DNA of 58,217 nt from the NCBI GenBank assembly GCA_016190375.1, contig JACPQR010000056.1, forward strand, positions 1-58,217, given 5' to 3'. The notes under the pieces are model-generated. The model was not told the DNA's origin, did not search any database, and saw only the letters and a list, made by a program, of their open reading frames with translations. The position numbers and the translations under genes are program-made. Positions 55,558 to 58,217 of this stretch are shown here, piece after piece; the first letter of the stretch is position 1, and every line of letters begins with the position of its first letter. The DNA is from Deltaproteobacteria bacterium (GTDB lineage: Bacteria; Myxococcota_A; Polyangia; JACPQR01).

Positions 55558-55772
55558 CCGACGAGATCAACTGTGGAGCATGCGGAGTCGCTTGTTCGGG
55601 AGGCACGTGCATCGGCTACGCGTGCTCGTGTGGCGGATTCCCCTCCATGGCGTGCCCCGAGAACGGTTCATTCAAGTGCGTGAACACCCACCTCGATCCC
55701 GAGCACTGCGGCGGCTGCGAATGCCAGTGCAACCTCACGCCGTGCGTCGACGGAATCTGCGTCTGCCTGTAG
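55557..55772 (+). pseudogene. 3' remnant of a Cys-rich Asp-repeat lipoprotein gene
   Basis: The frame ending at TAG 55770-55772 reads SDEINCGACGVACSGGTCIG ... KCVNTHLDPEHCGGCECQCNLTPCVDGICVCL. This aligns along its length with the Cys-rich head of the lipoprotein at 31451-32077 ([17 protein letters not shown] ... [22 protein letters not shown]). Signal peptide and Asp stalk are missing and no start codon fits, so it is a truncated third family member. Confidence 0.7.
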
Positions 55773-55995
55773 CTCCAGGACATCGCGGTCAGCCTGGGAC
55801 CATCGCCGCGGCCCGTCGCTGCTTCGTCCGGTGCGGTGGCCTCGTGGAGGGCTTCGCACGTGCGATCGCGCCGCGTCCCGCAAGCATCGTGTCGCGCACC
55901 ACCTCAGATCTCGTGCGTCCGCTCACCCTCCAAGCCGCCAGGCTGGCTCCCGGCGGCCAGCCACCCCCTTCATGCCACCTGTCCACATCCCCAGC
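55773..55995. other. non-coding gap containing a copy of the 3' end of the downstream molybdoenzyme gene
   Basis: No gene seen. A 27-bp segment (55796-55822) is identical to 56753-56779. The remaining sequence has no recognised motif. Confidence 0.5.
55796..55822. repeat. 27-bp direct repeat, left copy (att-like)
   Basis: Exact copy of 56753-56779. The shared TCAGCCTG just outside, apart from a 3-bp gap, extends the homology to about 35 bp. In the right copy these bases encode the C-terminus QRRAAAMVP of the FAD-subunit gene. Confidence 0.7.
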
Positions 55996-55999
55996 GTTC

Positions 56000-56416
56000 T
56001 CACTCCCACGGGTCGATCACTTCGACGCCGCAGCCCCCGAAGTCTGCCGTGTTGCGCGTGGCGACGGCGGCGCCATGGGCGCGCGCGATGGCGGCGATCT
56101 GGGCGTCGAAGTGCGAGATCGGTCGGCCGGCACGGCGCCGGTCAACCGCGATCCGCGCGTACTGGAGCGCCGCATCCGTGTCGAAGGGAAGAATTCGGCC
56201 GCCGAGGTCTACCTCGAACATCGCGATGGCAGCGGCCTGGAGGAGGTCCTGCCGCTTGCCCTTCGGGAGCAGCAGGACTCCGTGGAGGATCTCGGCCTGT
56301 GTGATGCTCGTGACGCACAGGCTCGCAGTCGGCTGGGTCCTGGTCCAGCGTGAAACCCGATCTTCGGGGACCGGTCTCATGAGCTCCGAGATGACGTTGG
56401 TGTCGAGGACGATCAT
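56000..56416 (-). CDS. FitB/VapC-type PIN-domain toxin
   Basis: 138 residues. MIVLDTNVISELMRPVPEDRVSRW (first acidic residue), SITQAEILHGVLLLPKG (Glu), and PISHFDAQIAAIARAHGAAVATRNTADFGGCGVEVIDPW (C-terminal Asp residues and the FitB-type DF..C...VIxPW end) define a PIN ribonuclease of the FitB subgroup. The ATG overlaps the antitoxin stop by 4 nt. Confidence 0.88.
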   Translation of the reverse strand: MIVLDTNVISELMRPVPEDRVSRWTRTQPTASLCVTSITQAEILHGVLLLPKGKRQDLLQAAAIAMFEVDLGGRILPFDTDAALQYARIAVDRRRAGRPISHFDAQIAAIARAHGAAVATRNTADFGGCGVEVIDPWE

Positions 56417-56661
56417 CGCCGGGGCGCGGGCGGTTCCCGGATCGGGCCGCGAGGAGGTAGTTCGAGCTCGACGCCCCCGATCGCCTGGAACCGCCGCCGC
56501 ACCAGAGCGGCCAGGTCGTCCCTCGGCCCGTCCGGACGAGCGAGCGCCGACCGGAGGATGTCACGCGCCTCCTCCTCCATGGATCGGCGATGTCGCGCCG
56601 CGCGCTGGCGCAGGCGTTCCTTCGTGGTCTGGTCCAGGTTCCGGATGGTGATCGCGGGCAT
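56413..56661 (-). CDS. FitA-type ribbon-helix-helix antitoxin
   Basis: 82 residues: PAITIRNLDQTTKERLRQRAARHRRSMEEEARDILRSAL is the FitA/VapB RHH DNA-binding dimer signature, followed by a Pro/Arg tail that would occupy the toxin. Start at 56661, 9 nt after a -10 box flanked by two GCTAGC operator-like sites. Confidence 0.85.
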   Translation of the reverse strand: MPAITIRNLDQTTKERLRQRAARHRRSMEEEARDILRSALARPDGPRDDLAALVRRRFQAIGGVELELPPRGPIREPPAPRR

Positions 56662-56662
56662 G

Positions 56663-56698
56663 TGCTAGCGATGATTGCACTGCTAGCGTCGCTGTCAA
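56663..56698 (-). promoter_or_regulatory. fitAB-type promoter with paired GCTAGC operator boxes
   Basis: Minus strand: TTGACA (56698-56693), 16-nt spacer, AATCAT (56676-56671), then 9 nt to the ATG. CGCTAGCA occurs twice, at 56688-56681 and 56670-56663, 18 bp apart and bracketing the -10 box. This is a likely autorepression operator for the RHH antitoxin. Confidence 0.6.
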
Positions 56699-56742
56699 GT
56701 CGCCTCTCTCATGGCCGATTGCGACGACGATGGGACGTGCGC

Positions 56743-57816
56743 TCAGCCTGCCGGGACCATCGCCGCGGCCCGTCGCTGCAGGAGGCCCAGCGACGCGGGG
56801 TCGTCGCCGCGAAGCTCGCAGAGGACGCCGGTGAGGTACGCACGGGCGACTCGCTTGCGCCAGTGCAGGTCGAAGTCCGTGTTGTCGAGGGGCCTGGCGA
56901 AGCGGGCGGCCTTCTCCTCGAAGGCGTCGATCGCGTCGTCCGTCAGAGCGCCGCCCACGAGGAGGGACGTGGCGTCGACCACGACCGGCTTCGAGGCGAC
57001 CGCACCCAGGACGATGCGCGCCGCCTCGACCGTGCCGTCATCGGCGACTCGAAGCGCCCCGGCGACGCCGAGCACGGGGAAGTCGAACGCACCGCGCCTG
57101 CGCAGCTTCCAGTACGTCGACCTCGTCCGCGCGGCTGGCGGGGGCACGTGAATGGCGGTCAGGAGCTCGTCGTGACGCCTCGTCGTGAACGCCATCCCGT
57201 CGTCCGCGTACAGCTCCTCGAGCGGGATTCGCCGCTCGCCTCCGGTGCTCGCGAGCGTCACGCGCGCGCCGAGGGCGATCAGCGCGGGCGCGAGGTCGGT
57301 CGAGGAGACCGCCTTGCACTTCGGGCTCGAGAGCGCCACCCAGCAGACGCCGCCGGCCTTCTCGGTCCGCGCCGTTCCGCCCGGCCCGGGCGCCTTCATG
57401 CAGAAGCCGATCGCGCGCCTCCATTCGATGCTCTGGTCGTAGTAGTTGCAGCGCGTGTCGAGGCAGAGGTTCCCGCCGACCGTGCCCGCGTTTCGGATCT
57501 GCGGTGTCGCGACCTGCGCGGCGGCTCGCCACAGCGCGGCATGGGACTGGGCGACGCGTCCGTCCTCGACGATCTCGGAGAGCGTGACGCAGGCGCCGAG
57601 CTCGAGGCCCCCGTCGTCGCCCCACCGGATGCCGCGCAGCTCGGGGACGCGGCGCAGGCTGACGAGGAGCGACGGCGCGTGCTGGCGGCGCTTGATGCCG
57701 GGCACGACGTCGGTCCCCCCCGCGAGGAGCATCGCCCCGGGGTCGTCCGCGAGCGCTCGCGCCGCCTCCCCGACGCTCCGGGCCGCGACGTAGCGGAACC
57801 GAGGCGCCCTCATCAT
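56743..57816 (-). CDS. FAD-binding subunit of a xanthine dehydrogenase-family molybdoenzyme
   Basis: 357 residues from the ATG at 57816, within the stop of the upstream gene. MRAPRFRYVAARSVGEAARALADDPGAMLLAGGTDVVPGIKRRQ and ATPQIRNAGTVGGNLCLDTRCNYYDQS are the FAD-binding signatures. The Cys-containing insertion (LCLDTRCNYYDQSIEWRRAIGFCMKAPG) resembles the 4-hydroxybenzoyl-CoA reductase beta subunit, where such Cys residues hold an extra Fe-S cluster. It transfers electrons between FAD and Fe-S clusters. The last nine codons before the stop are duplicated at 55796. Confidence 0.82.
   Translation of the reverse strand: MMRAPRFRYVAARSVGEAARALADDPGAMLLAGGTDVVPGIKRRQHAPSLLVSLRRVPELRGIRWGDDGGLELGACVTLSEIVEDGRVAQSHAALWRAAAQVATPQIRNAGTVGGNLCLDTRCNYYDQSIEWRRAIGFCMKAPGPGGTARTEKAGGVCWVALSSPKCKAVSSTDLAPALIALGARVTLASTGGERRIPLEELYADDGMAFTTRRHDELLTAIHVPPPAARTRSTYWKLRRRGAFDFPVLGVAGALRVADDGTVEAARIVLGAVASKPVVVDATSLLVGGALTDDAIDAFEEKAARFARPLDNTDFDLHWRKRVARAYLTGVLCELRGDDPASLGLLQRRAAAMVPAG
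56753..56779. repeat. 27-bp direct repeat, right copy (inside the FAD-subunit gene end)
   Basis: Identical to 55796-55822; the pair brackets the 957-bp segment with the FitAB-type module. Confidence 0.7.
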
Positions 57817-58217
57817 GGCCGCACACCCCCGCCGGGCCCGGCGCCGCCGTCCCCGATCCGCGTGCCGTCGGCTGCCGCTCTCGACTTGCGCGGCTTCTCG
57901 TTGACGGCGTTGCCGTCGCCGCCTTCCCAGGGCGGTGGGACGCGCAGCGGCTCGGGCCACGCCACCTCGGGGAACGACCGCGGCCCCACTCGCTTCGACG
58001 GATCCTTCATCGCGCGGAGGATCTTCTCGGGCGTGATCGGCACCTCGTCGACGCGGACGCCGACGGCATCGAAGACCGCGTTCGCGACCGCGGGCATGAT
58101 CGGCAACAGCGGCCCCTGCCCGACCTCCTTCGCGCCGAAGGGGCCCGCGTCGTCCGGGTCCTCGACGAGGTACGTGACCACCTCGGGCATCTCCAGCGTC
58201 GTCGGGCTCTTGTACTC
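57813..58217 (-). CDS. C-terminal end of the molybdopterin-binding subunit of the same enzyme, 5' part outside window
   Basis: The frame is open to the window edge. The visible 134 residues (EYKSPTTLEMPEVVTYLVEDPDDAGPFGAKEVGQGPLLPIMPAVANAVFDAVGVRVDEVPITPEKIL) are the typical end of the large subunit of xanthine dehydrogenase-family enzymes, including the catalytic-type Glu in GPFGAKEVGQGP. A Pro/Gly-rich tail follows. The stop overlaps the FAD-subunit start by 4 nt (ATGA). Confidence 0.85.
   Translation of the reverse strand, partial: EYKSPTTLEMPEVVTYLVEDPDDAGPFGAKEVGQGPLLPIMPAVANAVFDAVGVRVDEVPITPEKILRAMKDPSKRVGPRSFPEVAWPEPLRVPPPWEGGDGNAVNEKPRKSRAAADGTRIGDGGAGPGGGVRP

Noticed and set aside
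55789..55986. Minus-strand frame ending in QRRAAAMVPG
   Set aside because: The end is only the duplicated 3' tail of the molybdoenzyme FAD subunit; the upstream part has no recognisable content.

Overview
High-GC bacterial chromosome segment, most like a Myxococcota (Polyangia-type) genome. The pointers are numerous lipoproteins with long Asp/Ser/Ala low-complexity stalks, tandem Cys-rich repeats of the type TDPDNCGxCG, a MopE-like metal-binding protein, pairs of NtrB/NtrC-type regulators, and a sensor-like fragment of a kind common in myxobacteria at the left edge. This assignment is an inference; no rRNA, tRNA, CRISPR array or complete insertion sequence was seen.

Layout. 1-4250: end of a sensor-like gene, a small lipoprotein, a hotdog thioesterase, an unrecognised protein and a PLP-dependent cysteine-desulfurase-like enzyme, then a Uma2-type nuclease on the other strand. 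5059-19344: a complete, tightly overlapping complex I operon, nuoA-B-CD-E-F-G-H-I-J-K-L-M-N, with nuoC and nuoD fused. 19400-32650: an accessory surface-protein region with a Cys-rich Asp-repeat lipoprotein, a nucleotidyltransferase pair, a discoidin-like membrane protein, three neighbouring Cys-rich repeat proteins (one with 21 repeats), a propeller-like lipoprotein, a pentapeptide-repeat protein, a second Cys-rich Asp-repeat lipoprotein and an amputated NtrC gene. 32740-34970: a patch of gene remnants, IS-end-like repeats and two toxin-antitoxin modules.

34973-55219 is the most interesting part. A nine-gene plus-strand operon begins at a good sigma-54 promoter (34973-34987). It encodes a cupredoxin-like protein, a tetraheme lipoprotein built from four ~216-residue modules, a blue-copper lipoprotein, an outer-membrane barrel with an N-terminal CxxCH, a cupredoxin-diheme fusion, a small lipoprotein and a TPR/PEGA membrane protein, and ends with its own histidine kinase and NtrC-family regulator. 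A second kinase/NtrC pair follows (47968-51365). Convergent to it is a minus-strand four-gene operon with matching parts: an ethylbenzene-dehydrogenase-domain lipoprotein with a collagen-like stalk, a cupredoxin lipoprotein, a paralogous barrel with CxxCH, and a diheme cytochrome. That operon also has a sigma-54-like promoter (55204-55219) and a leader hairpin. I read these as two related envelope electron-transfer modules, each paired with its own sigma-54 two-component system.

55220-58217: a graveyard with a transporter remnant and a Cys-rich lipoprotein remnant, a FitAB-type toxin-antitoxin module bracketed by copies of the 3' end of the next gene, and two subunits of a xanthine dehydrogenase/hydroxybenzoyl-CoA-reductase-type molybdoenzyme, cut by the window edge.

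A recurring signal is a -10 hexamer lying only 6-12 nt before the start codon of many accessory genes, often as TGCTAG..., pointing to widespread leaderless transcripts that frequently start at GTG or TTG.
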